Of a stretch of 32,817 nucleotides of DNA, positions 23,734-31,738 are shown piece after piece. The translations under genes were made by a program, and so were the position numbers. Numbering within the stretch: the stretch's first letter is position 1; every line of letters begins with the position of its first letter. The stretch is from Anammoximicrobium sp032229885 (GTDB taxonomy: Bacteria > Planctomycetota > Planctomycetia > Pirellulales > Pirellulaceae): positions 1 through 32,817 of the forward strand of contig JAVYAJ010000062.1 of assembly GCA_032229885.1 (NCBI GenBank), given 5' to 3'. Under the pieces are notes generated by a model. It saw only the letters and a program-made list of their open reading frames with translations. It had not been told where the DNA came from and made no database searches.

Positions 23734-26538
23734 TCAGGCCAGGCGACTGAGTCGGCGGAGCAGCCATTCCACGGACAGCGCGCCGCAGATCAGGGCCATC
23801 AACCATGCCATCAGGCGACGATCAAAATCGGGGTCCGGCAAGCCGGGCAGGTACGCGACCTGATCCTGGGGCTGCAGGGCGTCCACCACCGCCGGCCGAC
23901 CGCCGCCGTGCCCGGTCGCCGCGGCGATGCCGACATAATAGGCGCCGCCCGTGGCCTGGGCCAATTCCAGCAGCAACGGGTCGTTGCGCTCAGGCTGTTT
24001 CGTCTCTAACTCCTCGGCCAACACGCGGGTTTCGCGGACCAACAGTTCGTCGGCCTCGCCGTGCGGCGGCCGCAGCTCGACGCGATAATCGCCCTCAAGC
24101 ACGGCCGTAAACTGGCCGGCGAACGTCCCCTCGCGAACCGTGCCCTCGACCGCCTTCAGAACTAGGGGAGCCCGCCTGCCGTCCGGCTGCACCAACATGG
24201 CCGAGACCTGGGCCGCGGACAGCGGTTGGTTCTGGACATCCGTCAGAATGGCCTGGACGCCGATCGTTTCACCAAGCAGACAGCGATCCTTGTCCACCAA
24301 CAGCACGCCGTGCTTCGAATCCTGCTGCAGGCGCCCTTGCGAGACCCAGCGGATCAGCTTTGTATAATACCTCTCGAAATATGACTCGTCTAGTGTTCTC
24401 AGCCGCCACATCTCGCCGCTGGCCTCAAAAAACACGCGGCCAGAACCATAGAACTGCGAGGCCAGATAAATCGGCAACTGGCCATCGATGGCCGTATTCG
24501 GATCGGAAAATCGGGCGTAGACCTTGGCGGCGGGCTTCGGGTCTTTGACGGCATAGTAGCCATACACGCCCTCAAACCCAGCCCACGCGGCTTCGCTGGC
24601 CACGGCCGAATCCTCCAGCCAGAGGAACTCGGCGTCACGGCCCTCGCGGGTGAAATCGAGCCGCCACGGCTCGTCGCCGCCAAACCGGCCGACACCCAAC
24701 GAGGCCAGACCGCTGCTGTAGAACACCACGGGGTACAACGCACGAATCGTATCCAGCCGCGGGTCTCCTTGCCGCACATTCGCCCATTGCGGCGTATGGA
24801 TCGGGCCCGCTACGACGATCAATCCGCCCGCGCGGTCGGCGACCCACTGTTCAAGGTTCTTGATCTGGAGCGCGTCGAGCCGCGTCCAGTCCGGATCGAA
24901 CGCCACCAGGCAATCGTACTCGAACAGCTCGTCGGCCGTCTCGGGGAACGTGGACCAGAGCTGGTTGGACTCCTGTGAAGTTCCGGTCGCCGCCGTCTGG
25001 AGCCACACGTCGGAGATGGTGTCCTTGTCGCGATACAGCATGTTCCGCAGGAATTGATACTCGCGCGACGGGCCTCCGGCCATCAACAGAACGCGCGTCC
25101 GTCGCTCGACAACCTCGACGTTGGCCGTCTTGAAATCATCCGCTGGATGGCTGTCCTCGGGCGGGCTTTCGACGGCCATCCGGTACGTGCGCCGCCCGGC
25201 CTCGTTCGGCGTCACTTCGAACTTGATGGCGATGATCTCACCCTCGCTGCCCAACTCGACCCGATCCACCTGCTCGACTGTCTCCGTCCGCTCGTGGTCG
25301 GGAACGCCGGTCGGCGCGGACGTCAAACGCGCCTCGACCGAACGGCCGGGCAACCCGGTCGCCTGGACATAGCCGGTCAACGTGAATCGGTCTCCCGGAT
25401 AGACCCGCTCGGGCGCCTCGAGATCGACAACCCGCACGTTGGTCGGCCGTCGGTCGCTGCCCAGGCCGATGGCATGGATCGGAATCTCGGCCAGGTGAGC
25501 CAACGAACCAGCCGCCGTGTGCTCGATCCCTTCGTTTTGACGTCCGTCGGTGAACAGGACCAGGCCGGCGATCGGACCGCCTCGCTCCTTGCCGACCAGA
25601 TAGCGCACCGCGTCGCCCAACCGCGTCTGCAGGCCGCGCGCGGCCAGCTCGGTTTCCCAGTCGATCTCGGCGGGTTCGGGCGGACGGCGCGCGGCCGCCG
25701 AATCCGCGTCCGGTGAACGCGTCTCGCCGGACGACCGGGCTCGGCCGGCCGCGCCCGCCTCGTCCCATCCAATCACAGCGGAAAAGCGGACCTCCGGGTT
25801 GCGCAGGCTGGCGACCGCGACGACGACTAGTCCCAAGATCACGGCAAACGCGCCGATGGGCAGCGTCCACGCGCGGCGCTCAGGCTGCGCAGATCGTCGG
25901 ATCACGATCGCATACACCAGGATCAGGAAGACGCCCGCGAACAGGGCTGCCCCGGCGGCGACCCACGCCCACCGCGCTTCGCGCACCGCGCTGCGCCACG
26001 GATCGGTGCCCGACGCCGATGCCTTGCCCGGCGCAGCGGCCGAATGCTTGGAAAACGAAGCGACCTCGATCGGGCGAACGGTCTGGTCAAACCGATATAC
26101 GATCACGTCATGCTGCCGCCGGAGCCGATCGATAAAGTCGCCGCCGGCCAGCAGATCGACGACCTGGCGAATGCGAGTTTTGTCCTCCGGACTGCTCGGA
26201 TCATGGCCGTCGCGCAGACCCATGCTCTGGCTGGTGTCGATCAACAGCACCACGCGGCTGTTCTTGACCAGCCGCCGCTCGGTGTGTTTTTCCAGGTCGA
26301 AAAAGAAGAACAAGACGCCGATCAAGGCGGCCAGTCGCAGGGCCACCAGCGTCCAGTTTAAGCCGCGCGCGAGCTCGACGCCGTCCCGGCGATACAGTCG
26401 CCAAACATAGCACAGAACCGCCGCGCAGACGGCCGCCAGCGCCAGCCAGTGCCACCATTGGGACAGGGCGTGCAAACGCGCAAATTGATAAAAAACGCCT
26501 GCCGTTTCCTCGGCCAGCAGCGGTCCAAATGCACTCAC
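23734..26538 (-). CDS. VWA-domain membrane protein with glutamine-amidotransferase-like region
   Basis: The product is 934-936 residues. GTG 26538 is preferred because GGAG lies 9 bases upstream; GTG 26544 is also in frame but sits too close to it. Residue numbers below count from 26544. Two N-terminal membrane helices (33-50 and 64-82) precede a VWA domain with a MIDAS motif D103-T-S-Q-S107, T307 and D333 (FTDGRQ). The VWA domain is interrupted at about 165-295 by two further hydrophobic helices (192-216 and 227-246) and a linker. Beta-rich segments follow (370-490), then a region like the class I amidotransferase fold found in such proteins (500-760), more Ig-like sequence, and a C-terminal membrane helix (about 913-931). 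BatA-like VWA proteins act at the membrane with metal-dependent ligand binding. It is the first gene of the long minus-strand cluster. The usual MoxR and DUF58 partners are not encoded upstream here. Confidence 0.85.
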   Translation of the reverse strand: MSAFGPLLAEETAGVFYQFARLHALSQWWHWLALAAVCAAVLCYVWRLYRRDGVELARGLNWTLVALRLAALIGVLFFFFDLEKHTERRLVKNSRVVLLIDTSQSMGLRDGHDPSSPEDKTRIRQVVDLLAGGDFIDRLRRQHDVIVYRFDQTVRPIEVASFSKHSAAAPGKASASGTDPWRSAVREARWAWVAAGAALFAGVFLILVYAIVIRRSAQPERRAWTLPIGAFAVILGLVVVAVASLRNPEVRFSAVIGWDEAGAAGRARSSGETRSPDADSAAARRPPEPAEIDWETELAARGLQTRLGDAVRYLVGKERGGPIAGLVLFTDGRQNEGIEHTAAGSLAHLAEIPIHAIGLGSDRRPTNVRVVDLEAPERVYPGDRFTLTGYVQATGLPGRSVEARLTSAPTGVPDHERTETVEQVDRVELGSEGEIIAIKFEVTPNEAGRRTYRMAVESPPEDSHPADDFKTANVEVVERRTRVLLMAGGPSREYQFLRNMLYRDKDTISDVWLQTAATGTSQESNQLWSTFPETADELFEYDCLVAFDPDWTRLDALQIKNLEQWVADRAGGLIVVAGPIHTPQWANVRQGDPRLDTIRALYPVVFYSSGLASLGVGRFGGDEPWRLDFTREGRDAEFLWLEDSAVASEAAWAGFEGVYGYYAVKDPKPAAKVYARFSDPNTAIDGQLPIYLASQFYGSGRVFFEASGEMWRLRTLDESYFERYYTKLIRWVSQGRLQQDSKHGVLLVDKDRCLLGETIGVQAILTDVQNQPLSAAQVSAMLVQPDGRRAPLVLKAVEGTVREGTFAGQFTAVLEGDYRVELRPPHGEADELLVRETRVLAEELETKQPERNDPLLLELAQATGGAYYVGIAAATGHGGGRPAVVDALQPQDQVAYLPGLPDPDFDRRLMAWLMALICGALSVEWLLRRLSRLA

Positions 26539-26544
26539 CCGCAC

Positions 26545-27189
26545 GTTCTCCGAAGCCGTATCAGGCGCCCGTCGATCGATGCGATCGTGTCGCCGTCATC
26601 TCGCTATCTCTGCGGTCACCCGTCTCACGCCCCGCCCGTTGCCTAGAATCCCGTCGCTGAGAATATCGACGGCACGGCGACAAAAGGCGGCGTTCCCATC
26701 TCCGTCCTGGCCTCAATGACCGTCAGCAACCGTCAGCAAGATAGTCAGGGGAAGATACGGGCCGGCCGTCAATCAAGTTTGAGCCGCGCGACGTAGTCCG
26801 CCGGACGCGCAAGATTCCAGAGATCCGCCAGGAAGACCTCAGACGAGTCAAGTCTAACATCCGTCGCTAGACCTGTCATCTTCCAATGTATCTTTCGTGC
26901 CTTAGCGGCTACGGCGCCGACCCTCGCAACGTCGCTCGGGGGCCAGCCGCCACGCCGCGCGATTTGGCGGCTTTGCGCCGGTTCGGAAAACAGCTTGTTT
27001 TTTGAGCCCGACGATCTGGTTTTGGCGTCGATCCCATGCGGCGGGTCGCCGATTCGAGATTGCTGGCGTAGAGGGCCTCGCTCCGTCGGGACCAGAGCGC
27101 CGCATCCCAAACGACTGCCAGTTCGAGGCGGTCACGACCGTGGAACAGACCAGGACTGGCGCGGTCAGAAAGCCGGAAATTGTGGGGGT
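26545..27189. other. Intergenic region, possibly decayed coding sequence
   Basis: The stretch before repeat A contains only frames without binding sites. A minus-strand frame ending at 26769 has an end (HWKMTGLATDVRLDSSEVF, then LADLWNLARPADYVARLKLD) of protein-like composition. I cannot assign it to a family, and its upstream part reads like repeat sequence. It may be the remains of a gene. The upstream signals for the VWA gene (GGAG at about 26548) are at the left edge. Confidence 0.35.
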
Positions 27190-27340
27190 TCGGTGGAATT
27201 GGTGTTGTATGACTGCTGCGCAGCACAGACGACAGGAAGCGTGTTGGCCGAAGGCCATCACCAACGTAGCCTGGGGCAACGCCCCAGGAGTCAGAGACGA
27301 CAGCAACCCTGTTGGCCGAAGGCCATCATCAACGTGTCAT
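27190..27340 (-). repeat. Interspersed palindromic repeat A, right copy (inverted)
   Basis: Read on the minus strand this block follows 1-146 almost base for base. It has the GTTGGCC-type palindromes, CCTGGGGCAACGCCCCAGG (27272-27290 as read on the plus strand), the GTCTCTGACTCC segment, CCTGTCGTC and the following CAACACCAATTCCACC. It therefore forms an inverted pair with the left end of the window, about 27 kb apart. Confidence 0.8.
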
Positions 27341-27349
27341 CTCCGCCCG

Positions 27350-27450
27350 CATGAATATGGCCTTCGGCCAGCAGAGGCACACGCGCGGCGCCCGCCCTGA
27401 GGCGTTGCCCCAGGCTACGGTGAACGGAGGCCTTCGGCCAAACCGAATCA
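27350..27450 (+). repeat. Repeat A, diverged third copy
   Basis: ATATGGCCTTCGGCCAGCAG, GAGGCGTTGCCCCAGGCTACG and AGGCCTTCGGCCAAAC occur in the same order as in the left copy. The intervening sequence is diverged. It lies head to head with the right copy, so the two could form one large cruciform. Confidence 0.6.
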
Positions 27451-27516
27451 GCGGCGATCTGCGTTCAAACGGGCAACAGCCGAAGCGGCCGTAGTTTAGG
27501 AAATTGATCACGCCGG

Positions 27517-27653
27517 AGCGCGTCCCTCCAGGGCGATGCACTGCCCCGCGCTCGTTGCCAGCCATTTCGATTGCCATATCTCGCGTCCCAGCTCGTTCTT
27601 CTGGCAGTCTAGCACGACTTGCCGTTCCATGTCCCCTCAATTCCGATTTCCGG
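27517..27653 (+). repeat. Repeat D, partial copy of the element at 29889-30221
   Basis: From AGCGCGTCCCTCCAG through GCCATTTCGATTGCCATAT, CCAGCTCGTTCTTCTGG and TCAATTCCGATTTCCGG, this follows the right half of the element at 30081-30217 in direct orientation. The left half and the left terminal inverted repeat are not present. It appears to be a truncated relic. Confidence 0.7.
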
Positions 27654-27714
27654 TCGCGACAAGCGCCGGTACTACGGCATTCAGCCGCGGCGCACCAGTA
27701 GACGGGCCGCTCGC

Positions 27715-28557
27715 TCACTGGGGCAGCATCGCACCGGGCGAAGATGCCGCGTTGGCCTGAACGGCGGCGCCTGCTGACGGAGTGGGAACGCGAGACGCTG
27801 GGCGATACGCCGGCAGCTTGATCGTGAAGCACGTTCCGACGCCCACCGTGCTCTCGACGCGGATTCTGCCACGATGCTGTTCGATGATGGTTCGACACGT
27901 GGACAATCCCAGCCCGGTTCCGCCCTTGCCGCTGCGATCTGGCCTGGACTTGGTGCTGAAAAACGGGTCGAAGATGTGCGGCAATCGATCGGCAGGGATT
28001 CCGCTGCCCGTGTCGCGGACGCTCAGGTCGACCGTGTCGTGAACAGCGTCGTGCGACAGGCCCACGACGATTCGGCCGCCTTCGGCAGTGGCTTGACGAG
28101 CATTGATCACCAGGTTCAACAGGACTTGTTGAATCTGATTGCCGATGGCGTTCGCGGGCGGAGTTGGGTGAATTTGTGTTTCGACGCTGATCCGATACTT
28201 GTGTAGCTCGCGGTCCAACAGCACGAGCGTCTCGTCGATGATCTTCGTCAGATCGGTCGGCTCGAACGAATCGGATCGGTTTCGAGCCATGCCCAACACC
28301 GAGTTGGTAATCGTCGCGGCGCGCTCGCCCGCTGACAGGATCTTAGCCAGCGCCTTGTCGCGCGTCGCCTCGTCTTTGTGCCGCAAGCCGAGTTTGGCAT
28401 AGTTGATGATCGTTGTCAGCACGTTATTGAACTCGTGGACCACCGTACTGGTCAGCTCGCCGATGGCCGTCAACCGCTGCGCCTGGACCAATTGTTGGTG
28501 CAAGACGGCCAGTTGTTCCTCTGCGCTCGTTGTTCGACCGGGCTTGATCTTCTCCAT
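27715..28557 (-). CDS. Soluble orphan histidine kinase
   Basis: The product is 280 residues. ATG 28557 follows GTGAGG. No signal peptide, membrane helix or recognisable sensor domain is present; a short coiled coil (about 12-30) leads directly into the dimerisation domain with H41 in VVHEFNN, the phosphorylation site of the HEFNN subgroup. The ATPase domain has the N-box (N148 and N152 in VLLNLVINARQA), G1 (D182-T-G-S-G), F-box (FDPFFSTK) and G2 (GTGLGLS). It should autophosphorylate in the cytoplasm. Its signal must come from a partner or the N-terminal coil. No response regulator is encoded in the window. The last 30 residues are Ala/Pro-rich tail. It is divergent from the genes at 28957 and 29231 across 399 bp. 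Confidence 0.92.
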   Translation of the reverse strand: MEKIKPGRTTSAEEQLAVLHQQLVQAQRLTAIGELTSTVVHEFNNVLTTIINYAKLGLRHKDEATRDKALAKILSAGERAATITNSVLGMARNRSDSFEPTDLTKIIDETLVLLDRELHKYRISVETQIHPTPPANAIGNQIQQVLLNLVINARQATAEGGRIVVGLSHDAVHDTVDLSVRDTGSGIPADRLPHIFDPFFSTKSRPDRSGKGGTGLGLSTCRTIIEQHRGRIRVESTVGVGTCFTIKLPAYRPASRVPTPSAGAAVQANAASSPGAMLPQ

Positions 28558-28956
28558 TGGTGTGCCTCACATCATCGCTACAGCCACCAGGTTCGCCTGT
28601 TTGCCAACTCGCTGGCAACCGCTGCACTTTCCCTGTGCTGACCTACTTAACTCTTTAATTTGTAACCTCTTACACGCTCTAGTGATATCGGCGCAGCGAG
28701 CTAGACAACTAAAACGCAAGGCCCTACAATCCGACTCGGTCTCGCTGGCGCGATATCGCGGGTGTACGCCTCGAAACGACCGGAAGCCAACAACCAAGAC
28801 ACGGCGTCCGGGTTCCCATCGTCTGCGGCCGCGCGGTGCTGGCGGCAATCCGACTCGGCGCGCAGAGCCGCTCGAAGTCGAAACGGTAGGTCGAATCCCG
28901 CCGCCGCGCCGACTCGCCGAGCGATACCCGTACAACGCTCGCTGTGAAACCGTCTC
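28558..28956. other. Divergent intergenic region with AT-rich island
   Basis: This region separates the kinase (minus) from the small-gene pair (plus). An AT-rich island at about 28642-28672 (CTACTTAACTCTTTAATTTG and neighbours) stands out in GC-rich DNA and is the most likely promoter area for the kinase. A 13-bp direct repeat, CAATCCGACTCGG, occurs near 28727 and 28847 and could be an operator. No gene is supported. Confidence 0.4.
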
Positions 28957-29217
28957 ATGCGTACTGTAGAGCTACGAGAACAAGCTTTGGCGCTGGCTCG
29001 ACAACTGGGCTATTGCATCCGAGAAGAATGGCTCGATGGAAACGGCGGCGGTTCGTGCGAGTTTTCGGGACGTCGCTGGATCTTCGTCGATCTAGCCCAG
29101 AGCGCCGTGGAACAGCTTGATCAGGTCGCCGACGCGTTGCGGTCTGATCCGATGCTGAGTTCGGTGTCCCTCAGCCCACCCCTGCGCAAGCTGCTCGCAG
29201 CGCGCAAGACTGGTTGA
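28957..29217 (+). CDS. Small conserved protein of unknown function
   Basis: The product is 86 residues from ATG 28957 (no clear binding site). It has a helix (1-18), a Gly-rich turn and two strands, GGGSCEFSGRRWIFVDL (about 30-46). A helix AQSAVEQLDQVADALRSD (47-64) and a hydrophobic C-terminal helix follow. The composition and the block GGGSCEF/RRWIFVDLAQS look like a real, conserved small domain; I associate similar proteins with planctomycetes but cannot name the family. It lies 13 bp upstream of the MoaD/ThiS-like gene and is presumably co-transcribed with it. A role as partner of that protein is inferred only from position. Confidence 0.7.
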   Translation: MRTVELREQALALARQLGYCIREEWLDGNGGGSCEFSGRRWIFVDLAQSAVEQLDQVADALRSDPMLSSVSLSPPLRKLLAARKTG

Positions 29218-29230
29218 AAAGGAGTCACCC

Positions 29231-29491
29231 GTGAGAATTCGCCTCGTGCTGATCGGGCGCGGCTACGATGCCGCGGAGAATCTGCCCGATCATTGGGACG
29301 TCCCGGATGGGGCCAGCGTCGACGACGTGCTTCGGCTGATCGAGCAGCAGTACGGTTCGATTCCCGGCTGTTCTCCCAGTTGTCTGATCGCGCTCCAGGG
29401 CCGCCATCTGGGAACGATCGCCAGCCACGCCTCGGCGCCGCTGCATGACGGGGACGAGCTAACGCTGATCGCTCCGGTTGCGGGCGGATAG
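29231..29491 (+). CDS. MoaD/ThiS-like (ubiquitin-fold) sulfur-carrier protein
   Basis: The product is 86 residues from GTG 29231, chosen because AAAGGAG lies 8 bases upstream. It begins with a strand (MRIRLVLIGRGY). A DVPDGASVDDVLRLIEQQYG segment typical of the beta-grasp helix follows. It ends with LHDGDELTLIAPVAGG. The terminal Gly-Gly after the hydrophobic strand is the site that E1-like enzymes adenylate and load with sulfur in MoaD and ThiS. Possible roles are molybdopterin, thiazole, tungsten-cofactor or other sulfur transfer; no E1-like or cofactor gene is in the window, so the pathway is unknown. Residues SPSC (about 48-51) add an unusual extra cysteine. Its stop codon touches the start of the broken gene that follows. 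Confidence 0.82.
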   Translation: MRIRLVLIGRGYDAAENLPDHWDVPDGASVDDVLRLIEQQYGSIPGCSPSCLIALQGRHLGTIASHASAPLHDGDELTLIAPVAGG

Positions 29492-30436
29492 TGCGGCGCG
29501 CTGCCGACGTGACGCGGCGCGCGGAACTCTCGCAGGCGGCGTACACGCGATATCTGGAGGCGTTGGAGAAAGGCGATGTGGACACCCCTTATCGTCGCTG
29601 ACGGACAAACGATGCCGGCCTGTAGAAGTCGTGACGACGCCTGCGGATGGCACATCCACGAAACAGCGTTACCGGGCCCTGCGGCCGTTTGATCCTGCGG
29701 ACGTGAAATCGCTGGAAGTCATCAGCCGCGGGAAATACAAGCTGGCCGGGTTTTCCAAGCGTGATGTACGAGCCGCGCTGTACGAAGCGTCTGAACAGCC
29801 TGCCGTGGCGAACGTGGCGACCTCCCCCTCAGCCCAGACCGCGGTTACAGCGCGGCGTCGGGCAGCCAATCGGGCGAGTCGGCACCTAGTGCCGCAAATC
29901 GCAATTGGCAGGTCACTACAACCAGACTCTCCCTAATCTTCGTAGTATCGTACGTCGGGATTTACCTCACGCGACGGCCCATTTCTACCTAGCCTGCCAG
30001 CCGAAACGCACGGTTGTGGGGGCTGTGCAGCGATGGGAGGGCCATGCTCCGTCGTGGCCGCAACCAGACGGACGCGACAGAGCGCGTCCCTCCAGAGCCG
30101 CGCACTACCCTGCGCTCGCTGTCTAGCCATTTCGATTACCATGTATCTCGTTCCAGCTCGTTTTTCTGGTAATCTGGGACGATTTCCCGTTCCACGTCCC
30201 GTCAATTCTGATTTGTGGCACTAGCGATGCTCTGGGCGCATGGTCTACTCAAGAAGGTTCCGCGCACACACCGTTATCCGCTCACAGAAGAAGGCCGCAC
30301 CGCCATTGCGGCCTTGCTCGCACTACGCCATGTGAGTCCGTGCCAACTGGCGGCCTACAATGCGCGCTCGAAAACATCAGGTCCGGCAATAGTTGGTATA
30401 GGGTGGATATCGCAGGTCACTCGTCCAAGAAGCTGA
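29491..30436 (+). pseudogene. Broken gene: C-terminal part with winged-helix end, frameshifted and interrupted
   Basis: Three pieces of one protein can be joined. Piece 1 (29491-29583) encodes VRRAADVTRRAELSQAAYT and runs to GDVDTP. A missing base in the C-run near 29583-29588 shifts the frame. Piece 2 (to 29888) continues LSSLTDKRCRPVEV, then YRALRPFDPADVKSLEV, then ISRGKYKLAGFSKRDVRAAL, ending RRRAANRASRHL. Piece 3 (30222 on) continues AMLWAHGLLKKVPRTHRYPL, then TEEGRTAIAALLALR. Deleting 29889-30223 joins pieces 2 and 3 in frame. The last segment resembles a winged-helix DNA-binding end (LLRAHGLIKKVPRTHRY-type). I recognise the sequence style from larger bacterial proteins but not a name. 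The N-terminal portion is missing, so the gene was already truncated at the MoaD-like gene's end. It overlaps the 3' end of the convergent CARF gene. Confidence 0.8.
29889..30221. mobile_element. MITE-like non-autonomous element with terminal inverted repeats and TA duplication
   Basis: The left end GTGCCGCAAATCGCAATTGGC and the reverse complement of the right end, GTGCCACAAATCAGAATTGAC, are imperfect inverted repeats of about 21 bp. TA dinucleotides flank both ends (29887-29888 and 30222-30223). The element is 333 bp, encodes no transposase, and contains an internal hairpin region (GGAGGG near 30032 against CCCTCC near 30087). Its presence breaks a gene whose frame is restored exactly on removing element plus one TA. 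TA duplication is typical of Tc1/mariner and IS630 transposition, so it may have been moved by such an enzyme elsewhere in the genome. Confidence 0.82.
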
Positions 30437-31700
30437 CTGGCAGTTGCTCCAGCACAACCGGCCGCGCCAGCCCGCCCGCGGCTACGGCTTCGGAGATACA
30501 CTTTTGTAGGAATTCTATTACGATGGGCACATGCGTCTTATAATCCGCATCGGAAACGGGCCGCAAGCCGTGGGCGAATAGCGACTCGTTGCGAACTCGG
30601 AGAAAATCCAGCAGGCGCGCACGCTGCTCGACGAACAATCTTCCTAACGGATCGCCGGTGAATGCAGCAACAACATCCCAAGCTTTTCGCAAGCCGATTT
30701 TGATGCGACCGTCATGGCCCCGTAGGCGTTCTACGTTGCTACGCTCCGCTTCCGGAACTAGGTCCAGCTTGACGTCTCCCGTGTCAATACCGTGGGACTT
30801 TTGCAGCCAGACCTGGGCGGTCAGTTCAAGGGCCCGATACACACGACCGACGGCGTCATCGAAACGTTCCTGCAAAGCACGACGTTGTGCATTCAAGATC
30901 AGATCTTCGACCCATTCAAAGCCGTGCCCCCGCCTTTCATCAGAGAGACATCGCACCATCCGCCACCAAGGGATAAAAGCCGACTGATAGGGCTCAAGGA
31001 GTCGCTTGGCGTCGGCGTGTCGGAACTTGTCCCACGCATCGAACGCTCGGCACAGCGCGATGCCACGTTGAAGTTGTTTCAAGGTATGTTCGCCGGCAAA
31101 CCGCGCAGCCGCATCCGCGAGAATTTCTCCTGCTGCGGCATAATCATAACGGCGGAGGACTTCGCGACTCGCCTGAATCCGTCGCAGTGCTTGCGCATCC
31201 CAAACGTGAAGGGGCCGCACGAATTCGGTTTGGTCCTGCACGACCGACAGGTCCTTGCGTTGCCCTGCCACCAACGAAATCTCGCAGCGACCATCGTCCA
31301 ATGCCGCCGCCGCCAGTCCTGCGGTCATGGACTTGGTTCCGCCCGTGTAGTCTATCACAATCCGCGCTTCCGGCGCACGCCTTCGAGCCTCTGCGATCAC
31401 GCGTACAGTTCCCAGGTAACAAGCGTTGAGATCGTCGAATCCCTTGATCTTGTGAACGTAAACTTGATCATCCGACATGCCGGCCAAAGTTGCGAGATTC
31501 GGAAGGTCGGGCTTGTCGATCTCTCGGCGGCTCTTGAGAACTTTCCCTTCACCCACGACTTGCGTATAACTGCCCTTGACGTTGCCGACATCATCCGAGC
31601 AAAGGAAATGAACGACGCCCGGACCATGTCGGCGGATGCTCGCGACGATGGGCTGATGCGAACCGCCCACCGTACAGATCAAGATGCACTCCTGAGCCAT
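30417..31700 (-). CDS. CRISPR-associated CARF-HEPN protein, Cas02710 (TIGR02710) family
   Basis: The product is 427 residues; ATG 31700 follows GGGAG. The N-terminal Rossmann-like CARF domain (about 1-170) starts ILICTVGGSHQPIVASIR and has the ligand-loop motif DYTGGTKSMTAG (G120-G121-T-K-S-M125). These sites bind cyclic oligoadenylate in characterised members. A helical C-terminal domain follows (about 175-427), with VGRVYRALELTAQVWL and RVRNESLFAHG. R370-N371 with H377 fits the HEPN RNase signature (R-x4-6-H). By family knowledge, such proteins are second-messenger-activated RNases of type III CRISPR systems, degrading RNA after target recognition by the Cas10 complex. Activator ring size is unknown. 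It lies 38 bp downstream of a second CARF gene and is probably in one operon with it. No Cas10 or array is in the window. Confidence 0.88.
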   Translation of the reverse strand: MAQECILICTVGGSHQPIVASIRRHGPGVVHFLCSDDVGNVKGSYTQVVGEGKVLKSRREIDKPDLPNLATLAGMSDDQVYVHKIKGFDDLNACYLGTVRVIAEARRRAPEARIVIDYTGGTKSMTAGLAAAALDDGRCEISLVAGQRKDLSVVQDQTEFVRPLHVWDAQALRRIQASREVLRRYDYAAAGEILADAAARFAGEHTLKQLQRGIALCRAFDAWDKFRHADAKRLLEPYQSAFIPWWRMVRCLSDERRGHGFEWVEDLILNAQRRALQERFDDAVGRVYRALELTAQVWLQKSHGIDTGDVKLDLVPEAERSNVERLRGHDGRIKIGLRKAWDVVAAFTGDPLGRLFVEQRARLLDFLRVRNESLFAHGLRPVSDADYKTHVPIVIEFLQKCISEAVAAGGLARPVVLEQLPVSFLDE

Positions 31701-31738
31701 GACTTGTCTCCCATGATTCCGGCCGGGGAGTCAATCGC

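Noticed and set aside
26769..27110. Minus-strand protein of 113 residues
   Set aside because: The end has protein-like composition, but there is no binding site or recognisable family and the upstream half is repeat-like. It is kept only as possible gene debris.
27329..27898. Minus-strand open frame across repeats A and D
   Set aside because: It consists of repeat sequence and the antisense of the kinase end, with no binding site or family resemblance.
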